From the NCBI GenBank assembly GCA_036380835.1, contig DASVDZ010000064.1:62001-126000 (forward strand): DNA of 64,000 nucleotides, in the 5' to 3' direction. The stretch comes from DASQJL01 sp036380835. Its GTDB lineage: Bacteria; Eisenbacteria; RBG-16-71-46; SZUA-252. The position numbers and the translations under genes were made by a program. Positions 8,118 through 16,674 of this stretch are shown piece by piece (position 1 is the first letter of the stretch; each line of letters begins with the position of its first letter). The notes beneath the pieces were generated by a model. That model did no database searches and was not told the DNA's origin. It worked only from the letters and a program-made list of their open reading frames with translations.

Positions 8118-9622
8118 AGCGCCGCCGCCGGGCGACTCCCTCGATCCGCGTCTTCCCCAACGATCCGGACGCGTCGGTCGGCCTCGTCCCCGCGACGCCG
8201 GCCGCTCCGCGGGAGGGAGAGCCGGCCTTCGTGATCGAGGGGCGCCGCTACGCGCCCGCCCCGTACGACCCCGGGACGCTCTCGTTCCAGTACTGGCAGG
8301 GGGAGACCGCGCTCGAGCGGACGATCGGCGTCTGGGAGGACCTCTTCGACCGGGACTTCTCCGCCTGGCACGGCGACCGGCCGCTCCGCGTCCGGCTGCG
8401 CGCCGGGCGCGACCTGAACGCGTTCTACGACCGGAAGAGCCTCCAGTTCTTCTACGACACCGACCGCGTGACGGGTCGCGTCGTCTACGCCGCCGAGAGC
8501 CTCGACGTGGTGGCCCACGAGGCGGGGCACGCGGTGCTCGACGTCTATCAGCCGGGGTTCTGGGCGACGCCCGATCCCGAGACCGCCGCGTTCCACGAGG
8601 CCTTCGGCGACTGCTCGGCCCTCCTCGTCACGCTCACCGATCTCTCCGTGCGCCGCGGATTCCTCGCCGAGACGGGCGGCCGCTACGCGACCAGCAATCT
8701 CGTCTCGCGATTGGCCGAGGCCCTCGGCCGGGCGATCCACGACAACTACGGTCCGGGGGCCGTCTCGGATCCGACGCGGCTCCGCGACGCGAACAATTCG
8801 TTCCGCTACGCGCCCGCGGAAAAGCTCCCCGCCGATGCGCCCGACGACCGGCTCGCGTCCGAGCCGCACTCCTTCTCGCGCGTCTTCACCGGTGCCTTCT
8901 ACGATCTGCTCACGCGGCTCGTCGCGCGCGAGCTTCGGGAGGAGCCGCGCGACCCGGACGCCTCGGTCGAACGGGGCCGCCGCCTCGCCGGGCGGCTCCT
9001 CGCGCGGGCGGTCGAGACGATGCCGCCGGGAGAGGCGCGCTACCGCGCCGTCGCGGTCCGGATGCGCGAGGTGGACCAGACGGAGGAAGGGGGCGTCGCG
9101 TCGATCGCGATCGAGGAGGCGTTCGCCGCGCACGGGATCCGCCTCCCCTCGATCGCCGCGCGCGGGCGGAAGGGGCGTTCGGCCTACCGGGCGCTCCGCG
9201 CGCTCGACCCCGACCGCCCCGGCGGGACGGGCGCGATCCGCGCGGCGCTCGGGCTCGGGCCGGGGGCCCGGTTCGCGCGCGCGTCCTGGAAGCGGCGCAC
9301 CGGGGGCGGGACGCGCGAGCAGCTCATCCACCGGACCACCGTGGCCGTGCCGCTCGAGGTCGGCGGCCGCATCCGCCCGGTCCGGGTCGCCGTGATCTGC
9401 GGCTGCACGCTGACGCGCGATCCGGCGGGCGAGGTCGAAGGGGTCTCGCTCCGGCCGCACCGGCATCCGACGGCGGCCGAGACGGCCCGCCGGCTCCGGC
9501 CGTGGGTGAAGCGGGGCGAGATCGCGCGCGGGCGGCCGCGGCCCTCCGCCGAGCACTTCCGCGATCGGACGCCCTTTCGGATCGGGCGCTCCGGAATCCT
9601 CGAGCGCGTCTACTTCGACTGA
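8114..9622 (+). CDS. Gluzincin-type metallopeptidase (M4-like HEAGH...E)
   Basis: 502 residues. HEAGH near residue 137, followed about 25 residues later by FHEAFGD, gives the HExxH...E zinc site of gluzincins such as thermolysin. Further M4/M36-like features are VVAHEAGHAVLD and the Ser-His motif EPHSFSRVFTGAFYD. There is no signal peptide, which is odd for a thermolysin-like enzyme, since the N-terminus is MKRRRRATPS. The C-terminal third (about 390-502) is Arg-rich and unrecognised. It overlaps polX by 4 nt and converges with the cytochrome gene, overlapping its end by 13 bp. A cytoplasmic peptidase is the cautious reading. Confidence 0.75.
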   Translation: MKRRRRATPSIRVFPNDPDASVGLVPATPAAPREGEPAFVIEGRRYAPAPYDPGTLSFQYWQGETALERTIGVWEDLFDRDFSAWHGDRPLRVRLRAGRDLNAFYDRKSLQFFYDTDRVTGRVVYAAESLDVVAHEAGHAVLDVYQPGFWATPDPETAAFHEAFGDCSALLVTLTDLSVRRGFLAETGGRYATSNLVSRLAEALGRAIHDNYGPGAVSDPTRLRDANNSFRYAPAEKLPADAPDDRLASEPHSFSRVFTGAFYDLLTRLVARELREEPRDPDASVERGRRLAGRLLARAVETMPPGEARYRAVAVRMREVDQTEEGGVASIAIEEAFAAHGIRLPSIAARGRKGRSAYRALRALDPDRPGGTGAIRAALGLGPGARFARASWKRRTGGGTREQLIHRTTVAVPLEVGGRIRPVRVAVICGCTLTRDPAGEVEGVSLRPHRHPTAAETARRLRPWVKRGEIARGRPRPSAEHFRDRTPFRIGRSGILERVYFD

Positions 9623-10158
9623 CGGGGCGTCCCCACCTCGCCCATCCCCGCGCCCGCCCGCTCCACCATCGCCTGGTAGTCGGACGGCGCGAGATGAGGG
9701 AGCCGCGCGACGAACGCGGTCATCTCCCAGAGCTCCCGGTCGCCGTGCGTCGGCCCCCAGGCCGGCATGGCGGTGAACTTGAGCCCGTTCTTGATGATCC
9801 AGTAGAGCTGCTCGGGCGTCCAATCGGAGGCCGACTCGGACAGATCCGGCGCGTCGGGGAAGAGCCCCTTCGCGATCTCCCCGGGCGCGACGCCGGGGGC
9901 GCCGTGGCACTCGACGCACATCGCCCGATAATGCCGGAGGCCCCGCTCGATCATCGCGGGATCCGAGAGATTCGGCGCCTTGACGCCCCGGGCGTGGCGC
10001 GCCACCGAGCGGGTCATCGCCATGTCCAGGGCCCAGTTCATGGCCGCGTTGTCGTGGTTCCCCGTCCCGACGTCGTAGACGCCCAGGTACATCACGACCA
10101 GCGCGCCGACCAAGACGGCGACGAGGAACCCGACGAAGCCGAACAGAAGTTTCTTCAT
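9610..10158 (-). CDS. Membrane-anchored mono-heme cytochrome c
   Basis: 182 residues from ATG 10158. An N-terminal hydrophobic helix (residues 4-28) acts as uncleaved anchor or signal. CVECH is the CxxCH heme-attachment motif (about residue 96), and KFTAMPAWG supplies the likely axial Met. The fold is therefore that of a class I cytochrome c exposed to the periplasm. Its start overlaps the stop of the UPF0173 hydrolase (ATGA), so the two are translationally coupled. Maturation would depend on the ccm operon found further along this window. Confidence 0.88.
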   Translation of the reverse strand: MKKLLFGFVGFLVAVLVGALVVMYLGVYDVGTGNHDNAAMNWALDMAMTRSVARHARGVKAPNLSDPAMIERGLRHYRAMCVECHGAPGVAPGEIAKGLFPDAPDLSESASDWTPEQLYWIIKNGLKFTAMPAWGPTHGDRELWEMTAFVARLPHLAPSDYQAMVERAGAGMGEVGTPRQSK

Positions 10159-10865
10159 GACGCGGTCTCCCCAGGATGAAGGACCAGCACCTCGATGTCG
10201 GGCCGATCCTTGAGGTGTTCCTTCAGCATCGCCGGTGTCCCGGTGAGCGCCGGGAACGTCGAGTGGTGGATCGGGATCACGGTCTTGACGCCGAGCATCC
10301 TCGCGGCGGCGGCGGCCTCGTACGGCGACATGGTGTAGAGGTCGCCGATCGGAAGGGCGGCGATCGTCGGGTGGTAGAGCTCCCCGATCAGCTTCATGTC
10401 GCCGAAGACGCCCGTGTCGCCGGCGTGATAGACGCGCGTTCCGTTCTCGAATTCGATCACGTAGCCGCACGGCTCACCGGCCGGGATCATCCGGTCCCCG
10501 TCCACGATGGTGCTCGAGTGGATCGCGTGCACCATCGTCCCCTTGATGCCGTGGAACGCGACGGTGCCCCCCTTGTTCATCCCGTGGACCTTCTCCAGCT
10601 TCTTTCCGGCCAGGTAGAGCGAGATCTCGTGGTTGCTCACGATGTCGGGGTGGTACTTCCTGGAGACCGCCGCCACGTCGCCGATGTGGTCGCCGTGCCC
10701 GTGCGTGATGAACACCACGTCGACCTTCTCGAGGTCCTTGGCGGATTCGGGGCAGGCCGGATTGTGGTCCACCCAGGGATCCACGAGCACCGAGCAGCCG
10801 GCGCTCCGGTAGAGCATCGTCCCGTGGCCGATCCACGTGCCCGAGACGCCCAGGTTCTGGCTCAT
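10155..10865 (-). CDS. UPF0173 metal-dependent hydrolase (metallo-beta-lactamase fold)
   Basis: 236 residues. The zinc-site motif THGHGDHIGD (HxHxDH) is at about residue 54. Downstream ligands are provided by NHE, HAGDTG and IHHSTFP. These match the UPF0173 (YtkL-like) branch of the metallo-beta-lactamase superfamily; the substrate is unknown. A strong GGAGGA ribosome site lies upstream of ATG 10865. The gene follows the redoxin gene by 43 nt and overlaps the cytochrome gene, so it probably belongs to the LON-nth-redoxin transcript. Confidence 0.9.
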   Translation of the reverse strand: MSQNLGVSGTWIGHGTMLYRSAGCSVLVDPWVDHNPACPESAKDLEKVDVVFITHGHGDHIGDVAAVSRKYHPDIVSNHEISLYLAGKKLEKVHGMNKGGTVAFHGIKGTMVHAIHSSTIVDGDRMIPAGEPCGYVIEFENGTRVYHAGDTGVFGDMKLIGELYHPTIAALPIGDLYTMSPYEAAAAARMLGVKTVIPIHHSTFPALTGTPAMLKEHLKDRPDIEVLVLHPGETAS

Positions 10866-10908
10866 CGTATCTTCCTCCCGGCCGCTACCCGGCGGCCGAC
10901 TTCGAGGT

Positions 10909-11400
10909 TCATCCGGGCTTTACGCCCGGCAGTTCGTCGGGACGCTCGAGGACCGGCGGGACGTCGCCCAGCGCGAGCGCCCGCTCCAGCGCGGGGCCGA
11001 GCGCGAGGTACTCCGACTTCACGAACCCCTCCACGCGCTCGGCGACGACGCCCGCGCCGTCGATCACGAAGAGGGTCGGCACCGTCGCGACGCCGTACGC
11101 GCTCGAGACCGCGTAGGGCGCCGCCTCGGTGGCGAGCGGGAACGCGATCCCGTGCGCCCGGGCGAAGGCCCGCGCCGTCGCGGGGTCGTCCTGCGCCACG
11201 GCGAGGAAGAGGCGCTCCTCCGCCTCGAGCGCCCGCGCCAGGGGCGCGAGCCGCGGGACCACGAGCTCGCTCGTCGCGCACTCGGTCTTGAAGAAGACGA
11301 GCACGCCGCCGCCGGGCTCGACTAGGTCGGGGAGGCTCCGAAATCCCCCCGCGAGAATCGGGAGGCCGAACTCCGGCGCCCGCTCGCCGACCGCGGTCAC
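10909..11400 (-). CDS. Redoxin/thioredoxin-like protein with single-Cys CxxS site
   Basis: 163 residues from GTG 11400, which overlaps the nth stop as GTGA. The fold reads as AhpC/TSA-redoxin: VGERAPEF at the N-terminus, VLVFFKTECATS for the active-site strand, and VATVPTLFVID with the cis-Pro motif. The active site is CATS, so the resolving cysteine of CxxC is replaced by serine. That is typical of monothiol or peroxiredoxin-like members. No signal peptide is present, so a cytoplasmic role in thiol or peroxide chemistry is inferred. The start is fixed by coupling with nth. Confidence 0.8.
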   Translation of the reverse strand: MTAVGERAPEFGLPILAGGFRSLPDLVEPGGGVLVFFKTECATSELVVPRLAPLARALEAEERLFLAVAQDDPATARAFARAHGIAFPLATEAAPYAVSSAYGVATVPTLFVIDGAGVVAERVEGFVKSEYLALGPALERALALGDVPPVLERPDELPGVKPG

Positions 11401-12140
11401 TTCGCCTTCCGCTTCGGCGCGGCTTTCCGCTTCGCCGCGCCCGTCACCGGCCCCGTCGCCCGCGTCGCGCGCCGCGCCGCAGCGCGCTTCCGCTCCCATG
11501 GCGGCTTTTTCCCCGCCGCGAAGATCGCCGCGCTCGGGCAGAGGCCGGCGACCGGGCACGCCTCGCACCGGGGCTTCCTCGCGTCGCAGATCCGCCGCCC
11601 GTGGAAGATGAGCAGGTGCGAGAGGAGAATCCACTCCTCGCGCGGAACGAGCCGCATCAGGTCGCGCTCCACCTCTTCGGGGTTCTTCCCCTTCGAGAGT
11701 CCGAGCCGCCGCGACAACCGCTCCACGTGCGTGTCGACCACGACGCCCTCGGCGAGGCCGTAGCCGGTGCCGAGCACGACGTTCGCCGTCTTCCGGGCGA
11801 CCCCAGGAAGCGTCAGGAGGTCTTCCATCGTCCGGGGCACACGGCCGCCGAACGCGTCGACGAGCCGCGTCGACGCGCCGCGGATCGACTTCGCCTTGTT
11901 CCGGTAGAACCCCGTCGAGCGGATGATCGCCTCCAGCTCCTCCTGGCTCGCGCCGCTCATCGCGCGGGCGTCGGGAAACCTCGCGAAGAGCCCCGGCGTG
12001 ACCTGGTTGACCCGTGCGTCGGTGCACTGGGCGGAGAGGATGGTCGCGACGAGGAGCTGGTACGGGTCCGAGTGCTCGAGCGCGCAGCGCGCCTCGGGGT
12101 ACGCCGCCTTCAGCCTTTCGATGAGCGGGCGCGGGTCCAT
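11397..12140 (-). CDS. nth: Endonuclease III
   Basis: 247 residues. The helix-hairpin-helix LPGVARKTANVV contains the catalytic Lys, and VDTHVERL carries the catalytic Asp. The C-terminal iron-sulfur loop C-x6-C-x2-C-x5-C (CDARKPRCEACPVAGLC) is intact. It is a DNA glycosylase/AP lyase removing oxidised pyrimidines in base excision repair. After the cluster there is a 40-residue Lys/Arg/Ala tail (RKRAAARRATR and similar), absent from E. coli Nth and probably DNA-binding. It abuts the LON-domain gene with no gap and overlaps the redoxin start. Confidence 0.95.
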   Translation of the reverse strand: MDPRPLIERLKAAYPEARCALEHSDPYQLLVATILSAQCTDARVNQVTPGLFARFPDARAMSGASQEELEAIIRSTGFYRNKAKSIRGASTRLVDAFGGRVPRTMEDLLTLPGVARKTANVVLGTGYGLAEGVVVDTHVERLSRRLGLSKGKNPEEVERDLMRLVPREEWILLSHLLIFHGRRICDARKPRCEACPVAGLCPSAAIFAAGKKPPWERKRAAARRATRATGPVTGAAKRKAAPKRKAK

Positions 12141-12812
12141 TCAGTTCTGACGCCTGTCCTCGGGATAGAGATGGCGGACGCGGTCGATCACGTCCTGGGT
12201 CCGCGCGGAGTCCTTGAGGTAACGGAAGACGGCGCGGAATCGCTCCTCGGTCCGGTCCATCTCGAGGAGCCGCTGTTTCACGGCGGGCTCCACGTTCAGG
12301 TGAGCCGCGATCGTGTTGAGGATCGCCTCGGGATCCATCGGGGCGCCGAGGACCTGCGCCATCTCGATGGCCGCCCCCTGCGTCTCGTGGATCCGCCGGA
12401 AGAGCGAGAGCGCCGCGGCGACCTGCGGCTCCGCGTCGGCGGACTTCGCCCACGCGCGGTCCTCGGCGGCGGGGCGAACCCGCGCGACGCGATACGGCGT
12501 CTCCCGCTCGAAGCCCTCGACGACCACCTTCCGCTCCCCGTGCAGCGTGACGTTGTACCTCCCGTCGGGGAGCAGCTGGTGCTGGACGACACGGCCGACG
12601 CACCCGACTTCGTGGACCGGGGGGGAGCCGTAGTAGTCCGCCTCCCAGCCCGGCTTCAGGAGCGCCATGCAGAGCGTCTGGTCACCCTTCAGCACTTCGT
12701 CCATCATGAGGCGGTAGCGCGGCTCGAAGACGTGGAGCGGCAGGAGCACCTTGGGGTAAAGGACGACGCTTGGAAGCGGAAAGAGCGGTTGAAGCTCGGG
12801 GATCTCGGCCAC
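12141..12812 (-). CDS. LON substrate-binding domain protein (ATP-independent, stand-alone)
   Basis: 223 residues. It begins with LFPLPSVVLYPKVLLPLHVFEPRYR, split here as FPLPSVVLYP and LHVFEPRYRLM, the signature of the Lon N-terminal (PUA-like) domain. No AAA+ or Ser-Lys protease domain follows, so this is the stand-alone LON-domain family (YcaO-unrelated, 'peptidase S16' in many annotations). Its function is not established. GTG 12812 lacks a Shine-Dalgarno sequence but has TAGCAT 6 nt upstream, again consistent with a leaderless message. It leads the presumed LON-nth-redoxin-UPF0173-cytochrome operon and is divergent from queG. Confidence 0.88.
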   Translation of the reverse strand: MAEIPELQPLFPLPSVVLYPKVLLPLHVFEPRYRLMMDEVLKGDQTLCMALLKPGWEADYYGSPPVHEVGCVGRVVQHQLLPDGRYNVTLHGERKVVVEGFERETPYRVARVRPAAEDRAWAKSADAEPQVAAALSLFRRIHETQGAAIEMAQVLGAPMDPEAILNTIAAHLNVEPAVKQRLLEMDRTEERFRAVFRYLKDSARTQDVIDRVRHLYPEDRRQN

Positions 12813-13879
12813 CGGGCGATGCTAGCACAGGCGACCTGAAGGAGCGAATCCGCGCCGAGGCCCTGAGGCTGGGGTTTGACGCGGTCGGCTTCGCGCGGGC
12901 CGAGGAGCATCCGGACGGAGCGCGCCTTACGGCGTGGATCGAGGCGGGGCGCCACGGCACCATGCGCTGGATGGCGCGCGAGCCGTCGCGTCGCGCGGAT
13001 CCGCGGGTCCTCCTCTCCGGGGCGCGCACGGTGATCTCCGTGGCGGCCGCCTACTACCGCGGGGATTGGCCCGCCGAAGGCGGAGGCGGCGCGGCGGCCC
13101 GCGGCGGCCCACGCGGGCGCGTCGCCCGCTACGCCTGGGGCCGCGACTACCACAAGCGCGTGAAACGCCGGCTCGTGCGCCTGGCGCGCGCGGTGCGCGA
13201 GATGGGCGTCGGGGGCGCGTGGCTCGCCGCCGTCGATACGCGCCCCATGCTCGACCGGGCCTGGGCCGAGCGCGCGGGGATCGGCTGGATCGGCAAGAAC
13301 ACGAACGTCATCCTCCCGGCCGCCGGCTCGTGGTTCTTCCTCGGGGAGATCGTGACCGCGATCGAGGTGGCCGCCGACCCGCCCGCGTCGAACCACTGCG
13401 GCACGTGCGCGCGATGCCTGCCCGCCTGTCCCACGGGCGCGATCGTCGCCCCGTACACGCTCGACGCGCGCCGCTGCATCTCCTACCTGACGATCGAGCA
13501 CGAGGGACCGATCCCGCTCGAGCTCCGCCCCTTGATCGGGGCGCGCGTCTTCGGGTGCGACGACTGTCAGGAGGCCTGCCCGTGGAATCGCTTCGCCGTG
13601 CCGACCGCGCATCCCGATTTCGCCGAGCGCCCGGAGCAGCAGACGCCCGAGCTGATCCCGCTCCTCGCCCTCGACGACGCGGCCTTCCGCGCGCGGTTCG
13701 AGGGCACCGCGATCCGCCGCGCGGGACGGAACCGCTTCGTCCGGAACGTGGCCGTGGCGCTCGGGAATCTCGGCGATCCGCGCGCGGTCCCGGCGCTGAC
13801 GCGCGCCTCGGTCGAGGATCCGGATCCCGACGTCCGCGAGCACGCCGCCTGGGCGCTCGCCCGGATCCGCGGCGCCTGA
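12770..13879 (+). CDS. queG: Epoxyqueuosine reductase QueG
   Basis: 369 residues at most. FDAVGFARAE starts the cobalamin-binding DUF1730 region. Two 4Fe-4S motifs follow (CGTCARCLPACPTGAI and CDDCQEACPW), then a C-terminal HEAT-like repeat (LGNLGDPRAVPALTRA). It catalyses the last step of queuosine synthesis in tRNA. The start is unclear: TTG 12770 lies inside the divergent LON gene, whereas homologues usually begin at LKERIRAEAL. That would correspond to a CTG at 12836. No ATG or GTG is available in frame before the conserved region. Confidence 0.92.
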   Translation: MEAERAVEARGSRPPGDASTGDLKERIRAEALRLGFDAVGFARAEEHPDGARLTAWIEAGRHGTMRWMAREPSRRADPRVLLSGARTVISVAAAYYRGDWPAEGGGGAAARGGPRGRVARYAWGRDYHKRVKRRLVRLARAVREMGVGGAWLAAVDTRPMLDRAWAERAGIGWIGKNTNVILPAAGSWFFLGEIVTAIEVAADPPASNHCGTCARCLPACPTGAIVAPYTLDARRCISYLTIEHEGPIPLELRPLIGARVFGCDDCQEACPWNRFAVPTAHPDFAERPEQQTPELIPLLALDDAAFRARFEGTAIRRAGRNRFVRNVAVALGNLGDPRAVPALTRASVEDPDPDVREHAAWALARIRGA

Positions 13880-13895
13880 CCGGGCGAGCGCCCGG
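13880..13895 (+). terminator. Short GC hairpin after queG
   Basis: CCGGGC (13880-13885), loop GAGC and GCCCGG (13890-13895) form a perfect 6-bp stem directly after the queG stop. There is no T-run, so intrinsic termination is uncertain. Confidence 0.35.
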
Positions 13896-13990
13896 CCCGC
13901 GCGAAATCGCCTTCGGGCCGCGGCGGGAACCCGGTATCCTCGTCCGCGGTATCACACCCAGGTCGGACCCCATCGCAAGGAGGACGTTCC

Positions 13991-14767
13991 ATGAAGCGGC
14001 TCTTCACCCTGATCGCGCTCACCGTCGTCCTGGCGCTTCCCGCCACGTCCCCGGCCGGCATGATCTCGTTCACGCAGGGCAAGTCGCAGGTGGTCGGCTA
14101 CCTCGCGCTGCCGGCGGGCGAAGGCACCCATCCCGCCCTGGTCGCGGTCCACGAATGGTGGGGGCTCAACGATTGGGTCAAGCAGCAGTGCGACTCCCTC
14201 GCCAAGCACGGCTACATCGCCCTCGCGGTCGACCTCTACAAGGGGAGGGTCGCGAACGACCAGGAAACGGCCCACCAGTTGATGAGCGGCCTCGACGACG
14301 CCCAGTCCATCGAGCTGCTCCGCGGGGGCGCTGACTTCCTGCGCGGCCGGTCCGACGTGCGCGCCCAGGCGATCGGCGTGATCGGCTGGTGCATGGGCGG
14401 CAAGTACTCGATCCGCCTCGCGGCGGCCGATCCGGGGATCCGCGCGTGCGTGATGTACTACGGCGCGCCGCTCACGAACGAGGCGGCGATCAAGGGAATC
14501 CAGGCCGCGATCCTCGGCAACTTCGGAGGCGAGGACCAAGGCCCGACGCCGCAGCAGGTGAAGGAGTTCGAGGCCGCGCTCAAGAAGGCCGGCAAGAAGG
14601 CGGACTTCAAGATCTACCCCGGCGCCGGGCACGCCTTCGCGAACGTGAACAATCCGTGGGGCGGGTACCGCGAAGCGGCGGCTAAGGACGCGTGGGCGCG
14701 GACGATCGCCTTCCTGAACAAGGAGCTGAAGCAGGCATCGCTCCCGAAGGGGCTGAGGAAGTCCTGA
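13991..14767 (+). CDS. Secreted dienelactone hydrolase family protein
   Basis: 258 residues. Residues 1-22 form a cleavable signal peptide (LIALTVVLALPATSPAG). The alpha/beta-hydrolase core has the DLH-type nucleophile elbow GWCMGG with Cys as nucleophile, then Asp in GGEDQGPTP and His in GAGHAF. The VHEWWGLN motif is also typical of the family. The natural substrate cannot be told. AAGGAGG precedes ATG 13991. It is likely a monocistronic unit between two hairpin-bearing intergenic regions. Confidence 0.9.
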   Translation: MKRLFTLIALTVVLALPATSPAGMISFTQGKSQVVGYLALPAGEGTHPALVAVHEWWGLNDWVKQQCDSLAKHGYIALAVDLYKGRVANDQETAHQLMSGLDDAQSIELLRGGADFLRGRSDVRAQAIGVIGWCMGGKYSIRLAAADPGIRACVMYYGAPLTNEAAIKGIQAAILGNFGGEDQGPTPQQVKEFEAALKKAGKKADFKIYPGAGHAFANVNNPWGGYREAAAKDAWARTIAFLNKELKQASLPKGLRKS

Positions 14768-14771
14768 CCTT

Positions 14772-14787
14772 TGGTACCTAAGTACCA
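14772..14787. promoter_or_regulatory. Inverted repeat in AT-rich intergenic region
   Basis: TGGTAC-CTAA-GTACCA forms perfect 6-bp arms 5 nt after the dienelactone hydrolase stop. The following stretch to 14829 is unusually AT-rich for this genome and holds TAGAAT (14811-14816) and TAGGAG (14824-14829). It may be a terminator-like hairpin or an operator of the downstream radical SAM gene. Confidence 0.35.
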
Positions 14788-14881
14788 TCGATTTCTCCCG
14801 GTAAAAGCCTTAGAATATTCAAGTTAGGAGACCGTCGAGGGGATCGGCCGGCTCCTCTCGAACGCACCGGGAACCGACTTC

Positions 14882-16648
14882 GTGACCCACGACCGCCGTA
14901 ACCCCTGTGAGCTGGAGATCGATCTCTTCTGCCACGGGGTCCGCATCGATCCGTCCTGCACCCTCTTCGAGGACGCGCGCAAGGTCTCCCGCACGCGCGC
15001 CGGCCTCGGCTCGGGCCTCGAGTTGATCCTGCCGGGCCCGCTCAAGGACATCTGGATGAACGCCCCGGTCGAGGAGGACTTCGTCCGGTCGTCGCCCTAC
15101 GTCCTCCAGAAGGGGGGCGATGGATACGCGGTGCGCGACGAGCGGAGCGGAGCCGTCTACGGCGTGCGCGTCCCGGTCGAGCCGGCGTGGTACTCGCGCC
15201 GCACGTCGCGCGGCACCGAGATGTGCAAGGTCGGCGTCCTCCAGGGCACCTACCTGGGCGTCTACATCGCCAATTCCTGCCTCTTCTGGTACTCGAACCC
15301 GCCGATGAACTGCCGTTTCTGCACCACCGGCTCGAACGTCGGCGTGAACGAGGTGGCGCAGAAGGAGGTCGAGGACGTCGTCGAGGTCGCGCTCGCGGCG
15401 AAGGCGGAGTCGGGCGTCACGTTCGTCCACTTGAACAGCGGGCACCAGGCGGGGCGCGACCTCGCGGTCGCGGAGCCGTACGTTCGCGCGCTCAAGGAGC
15501 GCGTCGGAATCCTCGCGGGAGTCCAGCTCATGCCGTCGAAGGACCTCGCCGCCTACGACCGGCTGATCGACCTGGGCGTCGACCACTTCTCCTTCTGCTA
15601 CGAATTCCAGAACCCGGCCTACTTCGAGCGCTACCTGCCGGGCAAGCAGCGCTGGTTCGGCCAGCAGGTCTTCTTCGACGCGCTCGAGTACACGTCGCGG
15701 CGGCTCGGCAAGGGGGCCGTCTCGGGCGAGATCATCGCGGGGGTCGAGCCGATCGAGGACACGATCCGCGCCATCGACTACATCACGGGCGCCGGCGCCT
15801 TCCCCACCGTCTGCGTCTTCCGTCCGGTGATCGGCGCCGACATGGAAGGGCACCCCGCGCCGCGCTACGACGAGATGCACGCCGTCTTCGAGCACGTCTA
15901 CGAGGCGTGCCGGCGGAACGGCATTCCGATCGGTGCCGCGCCGAACATCGAGGTGAGCCTGATCGTCCAGCCCGACGACACGCGCTACCTCGCCAAGCGG
16001 AGCCTCGCGACCTGGCTGTACGAGGCGCGCCTCGCGCTCGTGCGGCGCGCCGCGCGGCCGCTCTTCACGCGGAAGATGCAGCCCGGGCCGCGCGTCACGA
16101 CGAGCCCCACGCCGATGCCGCCCGGGGAGACGACGCCGATCGGCAAGCCGAACGGAAACGGAGGGAATCGGCACGGTGCGGAGGCCGCGGCTCCCCCGAA
16201 CCCTGCTCCGCCGAACCCGGTGGCGCCGGACGCGGCGGCCCGCGACGGCGAGCCCGACGGCGCGGCGCGGCGGGACGCGGCCATGGAGCGCGTCTTCGGG
16301 CTCCTCCGCGACGCCGCGCGCGATCACTCGGGAACGTTCGAGGTCGCCGAGCGCCCCGCCATCCTCGAGGTGATCCCGCGAAACCTCGTCCGCGACGCCG
16401 AGAACCGCTGCCGACTCAAGCTCTTCCGACCGCGCGAGGACAAGGACCGCCTCTGCGCCTTCTTCTACAAGCGGAGCAACCTCGCGTGGAGCCGCGACCG
16501 CTTCTCCTATGGCGCGGTCGAGTTCCTCCCCGAAGACGTCTCCCCGGGCGACCTCTCCACGTGGCTCGCCTGGCTGCGCGACGGATTCGATCCCGACCGC
16601 CGGCCTCAGCACCTTCGCCGAGCCTTCCTCTACACGATTCCCGAGTAA
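14882..16648 (+). CDS. Large radical SAM-like protein with C-x10-C-x2-C cluster motif
   Basis: 588 residues from GTG 14882. Around residues 139-153 the sequence NSCLFWYSNPPMNCRFCTTG has a CRFC doublet preceded 11 residues earlier by a single Cys, giving C-x10-C-x2-C in place of CxxxCxxC. Barrel-like segments follow (VHLNSGHQ, GVQLMPSK, SGEIIAGVEP). Residues about 405-466 are a Pro/Ala/Gly/Asn linker, and 467-588 form a separate C-terminal domain with RCRLKLFRP and LCAFFYKRSN. I recognise the fold as radical SAM but not the specific family. The start is uncertain because TAGGAG lies 52 nt upstream. Confidence 0.75.
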   Translation: MTHDRRNPCELEIDLFCHGVRIDPSCTLFEDARKVSRTRAGLGSGLELILPGPLKDIWMNAPVEEDFVRSSPYVLQKGGDGYAVRDERSGAVYGVRVPVEPAWYSRRTSRGTEMCKVGVLQGTYLGVYIANSCLFWYSNPPMNCRFCTTGSNVGVNEVAQKEVEDVVEVALAAKAESGVTFVHLNSGHQAGRDLAVAEPYVRALKERVGILAGVQLMPSKDLAAYDRLIDLGVDHFSFCYEFQNPAYFERYLPGKQRWFGQQVFFDALEYTSRRLGKGAVSGEIIAGVEPIEDTIRAIDYITGAGAFPTVCVFRPVIGADMEGHPAPRYDEMHAVFEHVYEACRRNGIPIGAAPNIEVSLIVQPDDTRYLAKRSLATWLYEARLALVRRAARPLFTRKMQPGPRVTTSPTPMPPGETTPIGKPNGNGGNRHGAEAAAPPNPAPPNPVAPDAAARDGEPDGAARRDAAMERVFGLLRDAARDHSGTFEVAERPAILEVIPRNLVRDAENRCRLKLFRPREDKDRLCAFFYKRSNLAWSRDRFSYGAVEFLPEDVSPGDLSTWLAWLRDGFDPDRRPQHLRRAFLYTIPE

Positions 16649-16674
16649 CGAGCGCGTTGCGGTAGACTGTCGCG

